A DNA stretch of 64,000 bases, from the NCBI RefSeq assembly GCF_900143095.1, contig NZ_FRDA01000012.1, positions 62,001 to 126,000 of the forward strand. Direction: 5' to 3'. The notes under the pieces are model-generated. The model made no database searches. It saw nothing but the letters and a program-made list of their open reading frames with translations, and had not been told where the DNA came from. Of the stretch, positions 34,036 through 43,515 are shown piece after piece. How positions within the stretch are numbered: position 1 is the first letter of the stretch; each line of letters starts with the position of its first letter. The position numbers were made by a program, and so were the translations under genes. This stretch comes from Pseudomonas asturiensis (GTDB lineage: Bacteria; Pseudomonadota; Gammaproteobacteria; Pseudomonadales; Pseudomonadaceae).

Positions 34036-35535
34036 TCAATGCTTCATCAACGTCTCGATCGCTCCCGGCTTGTCATGCACCCCGAACCGGTCCACCAATG
34101 TGGCAGTCGCGCTGTTCATGCCGATTACATCCACAGCGATCCCGGCTTGCCTCAGTTTCAACACCACCTTGTCCAGCGCGGCCACGGCGGTGATGTCCCA
34201 GAAGTGCGCATCTCTCAGGTCGATAGTCAGGGTTTCAAGCGGTTCCTTGAGGTCGAACGTGCGGGCGAACCGGTCTGCCGAACCGAAGAACACCTGACCG
34301 GTGACGTAGTAGGTGCGGTGACTGTAATCAGGGTCGTGTTTCGAACTGACGTCCAGGTAGTACGCGATCTTGTTGGCAAAGAACATCGCCGCCAACAGGG
34401 TTCCGGCCACCACGCCGTACGCCAGGTTATGCGTGGCGACAACCACGACGACGGTCACGATCATGACCAGGCTGGTGGACAGCGGGTATTGGCGCAGGTT
34501 ACGGATCGAGCTCCAGCTGAACGTGCTGATCGACACCATGATCATCACCGCCACCAGCGCAGCCATGGGAATGCGCGCCAGCCAGTCGCCTAGAAAGATC
34601 ATCATGGCCAGCAGCGAAACACCTGCACTCAGCGTGGACAGGCGCGTTCTGCCACCAGACTTCACGTTGATCATCGACTGACCGATCATGGCGCAACCGG
34701 CCATGCCGCCGATCAATCCGCTGGCGATGTTGGCGACGCCCTGGCCTTTGCACTCACGGTTCTTGTCGCTGGACGTGTCGGTCAGGTCATCGACGATGGT
34801 GGCGGTCATCATCGACTCCAGCAAACCCACCACTGCCAACGCCGCCGAGTACGGCAGCACGATCAGCAATGTTTCCAGATTCAGCGGCACCTGCGGCCAC
34901 AGGAAGACCGGCAGACTGTCGGGCAACGCGCCCATATCGCCGACCGTGCGGACGTTAAGCCCCATGTAAATCGAGATCGCGGTGAGCACCAGAATGCACA
35001 CCAGTGGCGACGGCAGCAGCGTGCCCACGACGGGAATTCGTGGCAGCAGATAGATGATCGCAAGTCCCCCGGCCGTCAGGGCGTACACCACCCAGGTGAC
35101 GTTGGTGAGTTCCGGCAACTGCGCCAGGAAGATCAAAATGGCCAATGCATTGACGAAGCCGGTCACCACCGAGCGGGACACGAAACGCATCAGCTCACCC
35201 AGCCGCAGATAACCCGCGATGATCTGCAAAACTCCGCAGCCCAGGGTGGCCGCCAACAGATAATGCAAACCATTGTCCTTGACCAGATTCACCATAAGCA
35301 GCGCCATGGCACCCGTGGCCGCAGAGACCATCGCCGGGCGGCCGCCCACGAACGCGATGACGGTACAGATACAGAAGGAGGCGTAAAGCCCGACGCGCGG
35401 GTCGACCCCGGCGATGATGGAAAAAGCGATGGCTTCGGGAATGAGGGCCATCGCGACAACGAGACCCGCCAGTACGTCAGCCCGGACATTGGAAAGCCAG
35501 GCAGCCTTTATATTTTCAAGCATTGATTCATCCAT
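34036..35535 (-). CDS. SulP-family anion transporter with STAS domain
   Basis: This 499-residue transporter has about twelve membrane segments followed by a C-terminal STAS domain (VFFGSADRFARTFDLKEPL to DRFGVHDKPGAIETLMKH, about residues 405-499). SulP proteins move sulfate, bicarbonate or dicarboxylates; the substrate cannot be assigned. Family motifs include ADVLAGLVVAMALIPEAIAFS near the start and GLIGGMAGCAMIGQSMINVKSGGRTRLS. Start ATG 35535 (MDESMLENIKA) or ATG 35523; both fit. It is a single-gene unit ending in a strong terminator. Confidence 0.92.
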   Translation of the reverse strand: MDESMLENIKAAWLSNVRADVLAGLVVAMALIPEAIAFSIIAGVDPRVGLYASFCICTVIAFVGGRPAMVSAATGAMALLMVNLVKDNGLHYLLAATLGCGVLQIIAGYLRLGELMRFVSRSVVTGFVNALAILIFLAQLPELTNVTWVVYALTAGGLAIIYLLPRIPVVGTLLPSPLVCILVLTAISIYMGLNVRTVGDMGALPDSLPVFLWPQVPLNLETLLIVLPYSAALAVVGLLESMMTATIVDDLTDTSSDKNRECKGQGVANIASGLIGGMAGCAMIGQSMINVKSGGRTRLSTLSAGVSLLAMMIFLGDWLARIPMAALVAVMIMVSISTFSWSSIRNLRQYPLSTSLVMIVTVVVVVATHNLAYGVVAGTLLAAMFFANKIAYYLDVSSKHDPDYSHRTYYVTGQVFFGSADRFARTFDLKEPLETLTIDLRDAHFWDITAVAALDKVVLKLRQAGIAVDVIGMNSATATLVDRFGVHDKPGAIETLMKH

Positions 35536-35897
35536 GCAGGCACGGCATGGCGCGCAGCGTCGGGCGCTGGGCGATGCAGGTGCGTCTGTCTTCAGTGGTG
35601 TTGAGGATGTGCTGCGGCCGAATCAGGCACAGCAGAAATAGACCGCAGCCAGAGGGCGGTCAGGGTGTTGCGAGGGGGCGTAGCGCTAAGGCGGCGTAGG
35701 CAGCCAGTTGGAACGAGGCAAGAGGATTCCTTCGTCAGCTCGTGAATTGACCGACCGGATAATAACGCTCGCGGATCACAGGGACAACGTGCAGGTCATT
35801 GCACATGACCGACGGCAGAACAGGCAATTTCCGATAGGCAAGCTGCGCAGCACTGTGCTTCCATCACGTCCCCGAATCAGATCCTCAAGGACGAACA
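35536..35897. other. Divergent intergenic region upstream of SulP and a lipoprotein gene
   Basis: No gene supported in these 362 bases. A plus-strand ORF begins at 35708 but runs into the lipoprotein gene in another frame and has no RBS. No clear promoter pair stands out. Confidence 0.45.
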
Positions 35898-36479
35898 ATG
35901 CGTTTTGCCGCTCTGCCGTTGATCATCGCCTGCGTCGCGGGCTGCGCCTCTACACCCGACTACTACATCTCCCCTGCTCCTGTTTCGATTCCCAAAACCG
36001 CCACTTATTGGGTGGACTCTTTCAAGCTCAAACTGGAGGGCGAAAGCGAGCTGTTCATGTCTCGGGAGCAACTGGAAAACGGTATCAGGCTCAAGCTCAT
36101 CGAGCGCCTGCAACAGGCCAATCGCTATGCGGCCAGCAAGGAGAGCGCCGATTATCTGCTGGATGTCGACAGTGTCTACAGGCGCCGCCTGGGTGATTCG
36201 AAAGGCGGGCTGATGTCGCACATCGTGGATGACAACAAGGTCATGGCCAGCGTGGACTTCGGCTATCAGGTTTCGGTAGAGCGATCAGGCAAGCAAGTGC
36301 TGCACTTCGGCCAGGAGAGAACAGGCTTGCAGCCTGGCGGAGCAATCGGGCACTGGCAGAATCTCAAGACAGCGGCCAGCGTACTGACCAACAAGAGCAA
36401 CGCAAGCGTGGAGGACTACAACGTCAACCTGCTACCACGCTTCATTGTGGATGACATCGAGAATATTCCGTCACGCTAA
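35898..36479 (+). CDS. Lipoprotein of unknown function
   Basis: The 193-residue product begins MRFAALPLIIACVAGCAS, a lipoprotein signal peptide with lipobox VAGC. The mature part has no catalytic motif; it contains a Tyr-rich start (TPDYYISP), then a region of mixed alpha/beta character (YRRRLGDSKGGLMSHIVDDN). It resembles small outer-membrane-bound lipoproteins of unknown function. AAGGA lies before the ATG. A hairpin follows the stop. Confidence 0.8.
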   Translation: MRFAALPLIIACVAGCASTPDYYISPAPVSIPKTATYWVDSFKLKLEGESELFMSREQLENGIRLKLIERLQQANRYAASKESADYLLDVDSVYRRRLGDSKGGLMSHIVDDNKVMASVDFGYQVSVERSGKQVLHFGQERTGLQPGGAIGHWQNLKTAASVLTNKSNASVEDYNVNLLPRFIVDDIENIPSR

Positions 36480-36496
36480 CGGCGTGCCTGATCCGG

Positions 36497-36527
36497 CAAG
36501 TGTGGATAAATCGATTATCCGCACTTG
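36497..36527 (+). terminator. Hairpin after the lipoprotein gene
   Basis: CAAGTGTGGATAA (36497-36509) pairs with TTATCCGCACTTG (36515-36527) over 13 bases with one T-G wobble. It probably ends the lipoprotein transcript and could work on both strands; it has no strong T-tract. Confidence 0.5.
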
Positions 36528-36582
36528 TGGGCTTTCAGCCTGATTCGCGGCCTGCAAAGTTTGAAACTTATCGTCGTCTTTT

Positions 36583-36870
36583 TTACCAGTGTTTAGCAGA
36601 CGCCTGACGGTAATCCAGCGCCGAAACCGGCACCTGGTTCATCGACATCAGCAGGCGTGCTTCACCTACCAGTTCCGAAATGGCACGACTGGATACCATG
36701 CGTTCCAGCTTGATGCCCGTTACGCAGATGGCGTGATCCGGGTTGCCCGGGTTGGTCAGGGTCAATGCCAGGGTACCGCCTTGAGCGGCTTCCCATGTGC
36801 AGCGATGGGGCAATAAAGCCTGCTCGACCATGTGTTTGATTTCAAGCGTTGAGAGTCTGTATGCGTTCAT
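36583..36870 (-). CDS. DUF1652-family small protein
   Basis: The 95-residue protein shows the layout of DUF1652, a Pseudomonas-specific family: an N-terminal helix ending in FLP-like LLPHRCTWEAA, a middle of beta strands (LALTLTNPG, ICVTGIKLERM), and the signature SSRAISELVGEARLLM. Function unknown. The gene is alone on the minus strand, with a 216-base upstream region that is A/T-richer than its neighbours. Confidence 0.8.
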   Translation of the reverse strand: MNAYRLSTLEIKHMVEQALLPHRCTWEAAQGGTLALTLTNPGNPDHAICVTGIKLERMVSSRAISELVGEARLLMSMNQVPVSALDYRQASAKHW

Positions 36871-37086
36871 GATTGCCTGCTTTACATAAATAAAAATGGG
36901 TTATCGACGGTATTCAGAGGATGGGTGTCCGCCAGCGTTCCACATAAATATTTATCAGGGCACCGCTTTTTTAATGCCGCGTCTATTCTTGTACAAAGTC
37001 TTAAAAGCCGTATCGATTAAGCTCAACATTCGTAACCTGAAACAGTGCTTTTTATATTGCCCGTTCAATAAACGTGTCTTTTTTCG

Positions 37087-37530
37087 TTACAACTTCAGAT
37101 GCATTTCAACGCTGTCGAGCCCCTTGCCATGTCCATCTCGTTTAAAACGGGTGAGGTTGAAGCCCAGCCCCTCATAAAAGCCCTGCACGCGCTGACTGGT
37201 ATTGATGTAGGCCTGCGAAACGCCGGGAATGGTCTTCATGGCATCCAGCCGGGCGAGGGTCAGAAATGAGCCAAGGCCGCTGCCCTGATGAGTGCAGTCC
37301 ACCATGCCCCAGGTCAGTTCGGCCACCGAGGGTGGCGACAGGACGAGGTAGCCGCCGCAGGCCATAACCGTAGCGTGACGTTCGACCACGAAGTAAGACC
37401 CAATGGGCTCCAGCAAGAAGCGGGCAAATTTGTCACGCTCCGAGGGATCGAAGTAGCGCGGGACATTGCTGTCGAAAATACGCAAACAGGTATCTCGATC
37501 CATGAGGGCATAAGGGCGAAGCGTATCCAT
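37087..37530 (-). CDS. GNAT-family N-acetyltransferase
   Basis: This 147-residue acetyltransferase has the GNAT fold in minimal form. The acetyl-CoA-binding motif A is seen in CTHQGSGLGSFLTLARLDAM (R/Q-x-x-G-x-G pattern), the preceding beta strand in ACGGYLVLSPPSVAELTWGMV, and the terminal strand in VQGFYEGLGFNLTRF. Substrate unknown. It is divergent from an AraC-family regulator gene with about 150 bases between the starts. Confidence 0.85.
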   Translation of the reverse strand: MDTLRPYALMDRDTCLRIFDSNVPRYFDPSERDKFARFLLEPIGSYFVVERHATVMACGGYLVLSPPSVAELTWGMVDCTHQGSGLGSFLTLARLDAMKTIPGVSQAYINTSQRVQGFYEGLGFNLTRFKRDGHGKGLDSVEMHLKL

Positions 37531-37679
37531 TGGCGAACCTTGTTCTTTTCAATGCTGCACGCAAGCATAGCCAACGGGCTAAGACCTTACCGATAAATTT
37601 GCAAACCTTGTGCCTGCTGTACACCTGGGTACGGACAGTGCATCGTTTTCACGGCCTTTGCCTGGAAAGGATAACGCCC

Positions 37680-38672
37680 ATGCTGCACGCGCATCTCACC
37701 ACACTGAACGCTGTTTCGCTGATCCTCGATACCTTTGCAGACGAAGGCTACGCCCGTGAAACCTTGCTACAAGGCAGCGGGATCAGCGTGGCGGAGATGG
37801 AACGGGCGGACATCCGCATTACTACGCATCAGGAAATGCGCGTCTGCGCCAATGCGGTCGCCTTGCGTCCGGACATTGGCCTTCAACTGGGCCGACGCAT
37901 GCATGTGTCGTCCTATGGGATTCTGGGTTACGCCCTGCTGACCAGCGCCACGCTGGGTGACGCCCTGCGCCTGGCGCTGGCGTATCCGGCCCTGCTGGGT
38001 ACGTTGTTCGAATTGCAGTTGATCACGACTGACGACACCGTCTGGCTGAGCGCGAGCAACTACGGTGACGAGGTGCAACTGCACGTGTTCAACACCGAGT
38101 TGTGCCTGGCATCGCTCAAGGTCATTTGTGACGACATGCTGGGCTTTTCATTGCCGCTGCTGGAGGCCTGCTTCTCGTATCCGGCGCCTGAATATCGGTA
38201 CCGTTATGACGAAAGCTTTGCGTGCCCTGTGCAGTTCGAGCACAGACAGAACGCGTTCGCTTTTTCCCGCGCCTGGCTTGAGCAGCCGCTGCCGCTGGCC
38301 GATCCCATCACCCACCGCGACATGCACGAGCGTTGCCGGCGTCAGAACACCGAGTTCACGGGCCGCCAGGCCTGGCTGGCGCGTATTCGCGAAGTCATCA
38401 CCCGCCAGTTGCGCAGCACGCCGAGCCTGAGCGCCGTTGCGCAGCACATGAACTGCTCCGAGCGCACCTTGCGTCGACATCTGCACGCCAACGGCAGCAC
38501 TTATCAAACGCTGCTGGATGAGCTGCGTTTCGAAAAGGCCAAGCAACTGCTGCAGGAAGACCGCCTGCCCATCCATCGCATCGCTGAAGAGCTGGGGTTC
38601 AGCGAAACCGCGAGCTTTCGTCACGCGTTCACGCGCTGGAGCGGCGTTGCGCCCAGCCACTACCGGGCTTGA
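37680..38672 (+). CDS. AraC-family transcriptional regulator
   Basis: This 330-residue regulator has an N-terminal ligand-binding domain of the Arabinose_bd type (LTTLNAVSLILDTFADEGYA... GYALLTSATLGDALRLALAY) and a C-terminal double helix-turn-helix (SLSAVAQHMNCSERTLRRHLHANGSTYQTLLDELRFEKAKQLL ... HRIAEELGFSETASFRHAFTRWSGVAPSHYR). It is 156 bases upstream of the acetylpolyamine deacetylase gene on the same strand and is a likely activator of that polyamine pair. I chose ATG 37680 with GGAAAGG before it; the upstream open frame from 37530 is not conserved. Confidence 0.9.
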   Translation: MLHAHLTTLNAVSLILDTFADEGYARETLLQGSGISVAEMERADIRITTHQEMRVCANAVALRPDIGLQLGRRMHVSSYGILGYALLTSATLGDALRLALAYPALLGTLFELQLITTDDTVWLSASNYGDEVQLHVFNTELCLASLKVICDDMLGFSLPLLEACFSYPAPEYRYRYDESFACPVQFEHRQNAFAFSRAWLEQPLPLADPITHRDMHERCRRQNTEFTGRQAWLARIREVITRQLRSTPSLSAVAQHMNCSERTLRRHLHANGSTYQTLLDELRFEKAKQLLQEDRLPIHRIAEELGFSETASFRHAFTRWSGVAPSHYRA

Positions 38673-38828
38673 ACGCTGCCTCGAAACGGGGCGTGACGCC
38701 TCAATAAGGGGCGATATACGGTCAATCTTAATGTCCGCATTTATCCCTTTTTGGCCGTTCTGATCGTTCACCTGTGCAGCGCCTCTCGCCAAGAATGAAC
38801 ACACACGCCAGCCGAGAGGAGAACAAAA

Positions 38829-39857
38829 ATGCTGACGATCTATTCGGATGATCACCACCTTCATCATGGACGCTGCGAGCTGATCGACGGGCAACTGATG
38901 CCCTGTTTCGAGATGCCATCGCGGGCCGACCATGTGCTTGAGCGCATCCGCACTCGTGCAATCGGCCAGGTCCTGCCGCCGGAAGATTTCGGGCTTGGCC
39001 CCGTACAGCGCATTCATAGCGCCGATTACCTGACCTTCTTCCAGAATGCCTGGCAGCGCTGGAGCGAAATGGGCCGTGACGGCGATCTGCTGCCCTACAC
39101 CTGGCCGGCGCGCACCTTACGCGGTGTCACCCCGCGCAGCCTGCATGGCGAACTGGGTTACTACAGCTTTGACGCCGGCGCGCCGATCACCGCCGGAACC
39201 TGGCAAGCCGCATACAGCGCAGCCCAGGTGGCCCTGACCGCGCAGCGCGCAATCAGCCAGGGCGCCCACAGTGCTTTCGCGCTGTGTCGTCCGCCCGGAC
39301 ACCACGCCGCCAGTGATCTGATGGGCGGTTACTGCTACCTGAACAACGTCGCGATCGCCGCGCAGGCGTTTCTCGATCAGGGCTGCGCCAAGGTTGCGAT
39401 CCTGGATGTGGACTACCACCACGGCAACGGCACGCAGTCGATCTTTTACTCGCGCAGCGACGTGCTGTTCACCTCCATCCACGGGCACCCGGAGGCAGAG
39501 TTTCCGTTTTTTCTAGGGTATGCCGACGAGCCAGGCGAAGGCGCGGGTGAAGGCTATAACTTCAATTATCCCCTTGCAGCCGGCAGCGGCTGGGCGTGCT
39601 GGAGCGAAGCGCTGGAAAAGGCCTGCCAGGAAATCGACCGTTACGATCCGGAGGTGGTGTTGATTTCACTCGGCGTCGATACGTTCAAGGACGACCCCAT
39701 TTCCCAGTTCAAACTCGACAGCGACGACTACCTGCGCATGGGCGAGCGCATCGCACGCCTTGGCAAGCCCTCCCTGTTCGTCATGGAAGGCGGTTATGCC
39801 GTCGAAGAAATCGGCGTCAATGCCGTGAATGTGCTGGAAGGTTTTGAACGCGTCTGA
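38829..39857 (+). CDS. aphA: Acetylpolyamine amidohydrolase (histone deacetylase family)
   Basis: This 342-residue zinc hydrolase of the histone-deacetylase superfamily removes the acetyl group from acetylpolyamines. Visible active-site blocks are CRPPGHHAASDLMGGYCYLNN with the tandem His, AILDVDYHHGNGTQSIFY with the zinc-binding Asp and His, and LISLGVDTFKDDP with the second Asp. Length and motifs match AphA of pseudomonads. A polyamine-binding protein follows 29 bases downstream, and an AraC regulator precedes it. AGAGGAG lies before the ATG. Confidence 0.9.
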   Translation: MLTIYSDDHHLHHGRCELIDGQLMPCFEMPSRADHVLERIRTRAIGQVLPPEDFGLGPVQRIHSADYLTFFQNAWQRWSEMGRDGDLLPYTWPARTLRGVTPRSLHGELGYYSFDAGAPITAGTWQAAYSAAQVALTAQRAISQGAHSAFALCRPPGHHAASDLMGGYCYLNNVAIAAQAFLDQGCAKVAILDVDYHHGNGTQSIFYSRSDVLFTSIHGHPEAEFPFFLGYADEPGEGAGEGYNFNYPLAAGSGWACWSEALEKACQEIDRYDPEVVLISLGVDTFKDDPISQFKLDSDDYLRMGERIARLGKPSLFVMEGGYAVEEIGVNAVNVLEGFERV

Positions 39858-39886
39858 GCTTATCCCCTCGCCCTCTGGAGACCACC

Positions 39887-40999
39887 ATGAACCGACTCAA
39901 ACGCTTTATCCCGGCACGCGTTATCCCGATGTTGTGCGCCTCCCTGCTATGCGCCGGCGCACAGGCCGACGAACCCCGCACCTTGCGTGTCTACAACTGG
40001 TTCGACTACATCACCCCACAGACGCTGACTGACTTCAAGGACCAGACCAAGGTCAACCTGATCTACGACATCTTCGACACCAACGAGGCGCTGGAAGCCA
40101 AACTGCTGACCGGCAACTCGGGTTACGACGTAGTGGTCCCTTCCAACGTGTTTCTGGCCAAGCAGATCGAGGCCGGGGTTTTCCAGCCGCTGGATCGCAG
40201 CAAGCTGACCCACTACGCAAACCTTGACCCCAAGTTGATGAAGCTGCTGGAGGCCAACGACCCCGGCAACAAATACGCCGTGCCCTACATGTACGGCACG
40301 ATCCTGATCGGTTTCAATCCGGCCAAGGTCAAGGCCGTGCTGGGCGATGATGCACCCGTCGACAGTTGGGATTTGATCTTCAAGGAAGAAAACATCAGCA
40401 AGCTCAAACAGTGTGGCGTCGCCCTGCTCGACTCGCCTTCGGAAATCCTGCCGCTGGCGCTTCAATACCTAGGCCTGCCGCCCAACAGCGTCAAGGCCGA
40501 TGATTACAAGAAGGCCGAAGCGTTGATGCTCAAGATCCGTCCGTACATCACTTACTTCCATTCCTCCAAATACATGGCCGACATCGCCAACGGTGACATC
40601 TGCGTGGCGGTCGGTTATTCCGGGAGCTTCTCTCAGGCCGCCAACCGCGCCAAGGATGCCAAAAACGGCGTGATCGTCGACATGCGCCTGCCCAAGGAAG
40701 GCGCGCCGATCTGGTTCGACATGCTGGCAATTCCCAAAGGTGCGAAGAACACGCAGGACGCTCTGACCTTCATCGACTACCTCCTGCAACCAAAAGTCAT
40801 CGCGCCGATCAGCGATTTTGTCGGTTATCCGAACCCCAACATGAACGCCACCGACCGCGTTGATCCGGCGATCCGCAACAACCCCAATCTGTACCCGACC
40901 GAAGAGGCCATGAAAACCCTGTACACGCTTCAACCATTGCCCGCTGCGGCCGAAAGGGCGCGCACACGGGCCTGGACGAAAATCAAATCGGGCACGTGA
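39887..40999 (+). CDS. Polyamine-binding periplasmic protein (PotF/SpuD type)
   Basis: The 370-residue protein has a signal peptide (MNRLKRFIPARVIPMLCASLLCAGAQA) and the PotF-like mature N-terminus LRVYNWFDYITPQTL. The blocks YDVVVPSNVFLAKQ, YAVPYMYGTILIGFN and CVAVGYSGSFSQAANRA form the polyamine-binding cleft in this family. It likely captures putrescine or an acetylated polyamine for uptake; no permease or ATPase gene is next to it, so it must use transporter genes elsewhere. It is co-directional with aphA and ends with a terminator. Confidence 0.9.
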   Translation: MNRLKRFIPARVIPMLCASLLCAGAQADEPRTLRVYNWFDYITPQTLTDFKDQTKVNLIYDIFDTNEALEAKLLTGNSGYDVVVPSNVFLAKQIEAGVFQPLDRSKLTHYANLDPKLMKLLEANDPGNKYAVPYMYGTILIGFNPAKVKAVLGDDAPVDSWDLIFKEENISKLKQCGVALLDSPSEILPLALQYLGLPPNSVKADDYKKAEALMLKIRPYITYFHSSKYMADIANGDICVAVGYSGSFSQAANRAKDAKNGVIVDMRLPKEGAPIWFDMLAIPKGAKNTQDALTFIDYLLQPKVIAPISDFVGYPNPNMNATDRVDPAIRNNPNLYPTEEAMKTLYTLQPLPAAAERARTRAWTKIKSGT

Positions 41000-41002
41000 A
41001 GA

Positions 41003-41023
41003 AGCCTGAACAGGCTCGTTTTT
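41003..41023 (+). terminator. Rho-independent terminator of the polyamine module
   Basis: AGCCTG-AA-CAGGCT stem followed by CG and five T, three bases after the stop of the binding-protein gene. Confidence 0.85.
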
Positions 41024-41129
41024 ACCAACTGTACGGCCGAATCAGACCGTAGCTGTAAAGGAAAAGCGGGTCTGTTCTATGGCTCAATGCCGGTCCTTGA
41101 ATACAGAACTACAAAGACCGGATCGAATC

Positions 41130-42026
41130 ATGTCGTCTCGCGAAAACATGGGTATGGCCCTGGGCCTGCTGGGTGTCATTATCTTCAGCCTGACGCTGCC
41201 GATGACCCGCGTGGTTGTGCAGGAAATGCACCCGTTGCTCAACGGCATCGGCCGCGCCCTGCTGGCAGCCATCCCGGCGGCGGCCTTGCTGTACTGGCGT
41301 CGGGAAAAATGGCCCACGCTGCAGCAACTCAAAGGTCTGTCGCTGGTGATAGCCGGGGTGATCATCGGTTTTCCGATTCTGTCCGCATGGGCCATGCAGA
41401 CCCTGCCCGCCTCGCACGGCGCGCTGGTCAATGGCATACAGCCGCTGTTCGTGGCGATCTACGCCGCGTGGCTGTCCCATGAACGTCCCTCGAAAGCCTT
41501 CTGGGCCTGCGCCGCGCTGGGCAGCGCGCTGGTGCTGGGTTATGCACTGATGAGCGGGGCCGGCAGCATTCAGGTGGGTGATCTGTGGATGCTTGGCGCC
41601 ATTGCGGTCGGCGGCCTGGGCTATGCCGAAGGCGGTCGACTGGCGAAGGAAATGGGCGGCTGGCAGGTAATCTGCTGGGCGCTGGTGCTGTCGAGTCCGA
41701 TCCTGCTCGGGCCTTTCCTGTACATGGCGGCACAGCATCAAGGCCCCATCTCGATGAGCACCTGGTGGGCGTTCGGCTACGTTGCGTTCTTCTCGCAATT
41801 CATCGGTTTCTTTGCCTGGTATTCAGGGCTGGCGATGGGAGGCATCTCGCGGGTCAGCCAGGTCCAGTTGCTGCAGATTTTCTTCACCATGGCATTGTCG
41901 GCGCTGTTCTTCGGGGAACACATCGAGCCCATGACCTGGGTGTTCGCAGCCGCCGTGATTGCGACCGTCGTGCTGGGGCGCAGGACAGCTGTCATCGCGC
42001 CCAAACCGGCGGCTGCCATCAGCTAA
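41130..42026 (+). CDS. EamA/DMT-family membrane transporter
   Basis: This 298-residue protein has ten hydrophobic segments, arranged as two repeated EamA halves: GMALGLLGVIIFSLTLPMTR in the first and the block from GDLWMLGAIAVGGLGYAEG in the second. Such DMT permeases export amino acids or other metabolites; the substrate is unknown. The start is the ATG at 41130; an in-frame ATG at 41079 is less likely. Its stop overlaps the convergent methyltransferase gene by eight bases. Confidence 0.85.
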   Translation: MSSRENMGMALGLLGVIIFSLTLPMTRVVVQEMHPLLNGIGRALLAAIPAAALLYWRREKWPTLQQLKGLSLVIAGVIIGFPILSAWAMQTLPASHGALVNGIQPLFVAIYAAWLSHERPSKAFWACAALGSALVLGYALMSGAGSIQVGDLWMLGAIAVGGLGYAEGGRLAKEMGGWQVICWALVLSSPILLGPFLYMAAQHQGPISMSTWWAFGYVAFFSQFIGFFAWYSGLAMGGISRVSQVQLLQIFFTMALSALFFGEHIEPMTWVFAAAVIATVVLGRRTAVIAPKPAAAIS

Positions 42027-43239
42027 GAAAGCCGTCTGCCAAAAGCAGTGTTTCCAGACACTGCTCGGTGATGCCGTAGAACGTCTTGAGCTCCTGAATG
42101 CGCGCCAGCAAGTGAGCCGGGGCGGCAGGCTCGGCACGCTTGACCGCCAGAATCATCTTGTTCTTGTTGGTGTGCTCCAGCGAGATGAACTCGAACACCT
42201 TGGTCTCGTAACCGCAGGCCTCAAGCAGCAAGGCGCGCAGGCTGTCAGTGACCATCTCGGCCTGCTGGCCCATGTGCAGGCCGTACTGCAGCATGGGTTT
42301 GAGCAGCGTCGGGCTCTGGATCTGCAGACGAATCTGTTTGTGGCAGCATGGTGAGCACATGATGATCGACGCGCCGGAACGAATGCCCATGTGAATGGCA
42401 TAGTCGGTGGCGATGTCGCAGGCGTGCAGCGCGATCATCACGTCCAGCGCGCTCGGTGCAACGGTACGCACATCGCCGTGCTGGAAAACCAGTCCCGGAT
42501 GCTCAAGACGCGCGGCCGCGTTGTTGCACAGTGTCACCATGTCCTCGCGCAACTCGACACCGGTTACCTCGCCTTGCGCCTGCAGGGTGTTGCGCAGGTA
42601 ATCGTGAATGGCGAACGTCAGATAGCCTTTGCCCGAACCGAAGTCCGCCACCTTGATCGGCTGATCCAGTTTGAGCGGCGATGACGTCAGCGCGTGGGAG
42701 AACACCTCAATGAACTTGTTGATCTGCTTCCACTTGCGCGACATGGCCGGGATCAGCTCATGTTGACGGTTGGTCACCCCAAGGTCGCTCAGGAAGGGAC
42801 GGGTCAACTCCAGATAGCGCTTCTTCTCGCGATCATGTGCGGCGGTGGGCGCCTCGCGCTCCTGCTGGGCCTTGCTCTTGAACAGCGTGCTTTTGCCCTT
42901 CTTGCTGAATTCCAGTTGAACCTCATCGGTCAGCGACAGCAGGTGCGCGTTCTTGAACGACTCGGGAATCAGGCCCGCGATGACCTCCACAGCCTCGGCA
43001 AGCGGGAAGTTCTTGGTGATGTCACGGGTCTTGTAGCGATACACGAAGGACAGGCAAGGCTGCTCACGGACCGTCAGCGGCTTGATGATCACCCGCTGCA
43101 ACTCGGCCTCACTGCCCACGTATTTGGCCAGCACCAGCTTGATCAGCGAGTTCTGGGAAAGGCTGGTGTCCAGCAGGCCGAGAAATTGCGCACGATGATC
43201 CTGCGCGGCAGAGGATGGAGCGGTGGGTGTGACGGACAT
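42019..43239 (-). CDS. Class I SAM-dependent methyltransferase with a long N-terminal domain
   Basis: The 406-residue protein has an N-terminal region of about 180 residues of unknown fold, then a methyltransferase domain with motif I VADFGSGKGYLTFAIHDYL, motif II VTGVELRED and further on MIALHACDIATDYAIHMG. The sequence MCSPCCHKQIR resembles the Cys-rich loop of GSTCD-like methyltransferases, which modify RNA or protein; the target is not known. I set the start at ATG 43239 (MSVTPTAPS); an upstream ATG at 43254 adds five residues. It is a single gene convergent with a DMT exporter. Confidence 0.82.
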   Translation of the reverse strand: MSVTPTAPSSAAQDHRAQFLGLLDTSLSQNSLIKLVLAKYVGSEAELQRVIIKPLTVREQPCLSFVYRYKTRDITKNFPLAEAVEVIAGLIPESFKNAHLLSLTDEVQLEFSKKGKSTLFKSKAQQEREAPTAAHDREKKRYLELTRPFLSDLGVTNRQHELIPAMSRKWKQINKFIEVFSHALTSSPLKLDQPIKVADFGSGKGYLTFAIHDYLRNTLQAQGEVTGVELREDMVTLCNNAAARLEHPGLVFQHGDVRTVAPSALDVMIALHACDIATDYAIHMGIRSGASIIMCSPCCHKQIRLQIQSPTLLKPMLQYGLHMGQQAEMVTDSLRALLLEACGYETKVFEFISLEHTNKNKMILAVKRAEPAAPAHLLARIQELKTFYGITEQCLETLLLADGFLS

Positions 43240-43515
43240 CGAAAGCTGCCTCAAGCGTCCCCGCAGGGACTCGAAAAAATCAGGCAGGCATTTTAAGCGT
43301 GCTGGCGAGGATCAGGCAGGACTATTTTCCGACCTGGCGATGAACGCCCGATGATCGTGCGCTTTGCAACCTGCCGGTAACGACGCAACACTTTGTGGGC
43401 GGTCCTATATAAATATGTTTTTACGCTGAAAAACACCGTTATATTCAAATCCATTGAAGCGACACAACGGCTTAACCCCTGATTATTATCTGAACTTGCA
43501 CAAGGATCGTGCACC

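Noticed and set aside
36896..37177. Plus-strand 93-residue ORF in the region around 37 kb
   Set aside because: It overlaps the GNAT acetyltransferase gene in antisense and has no RBS; composition of the A/T-rich intergenic DNA explains it.
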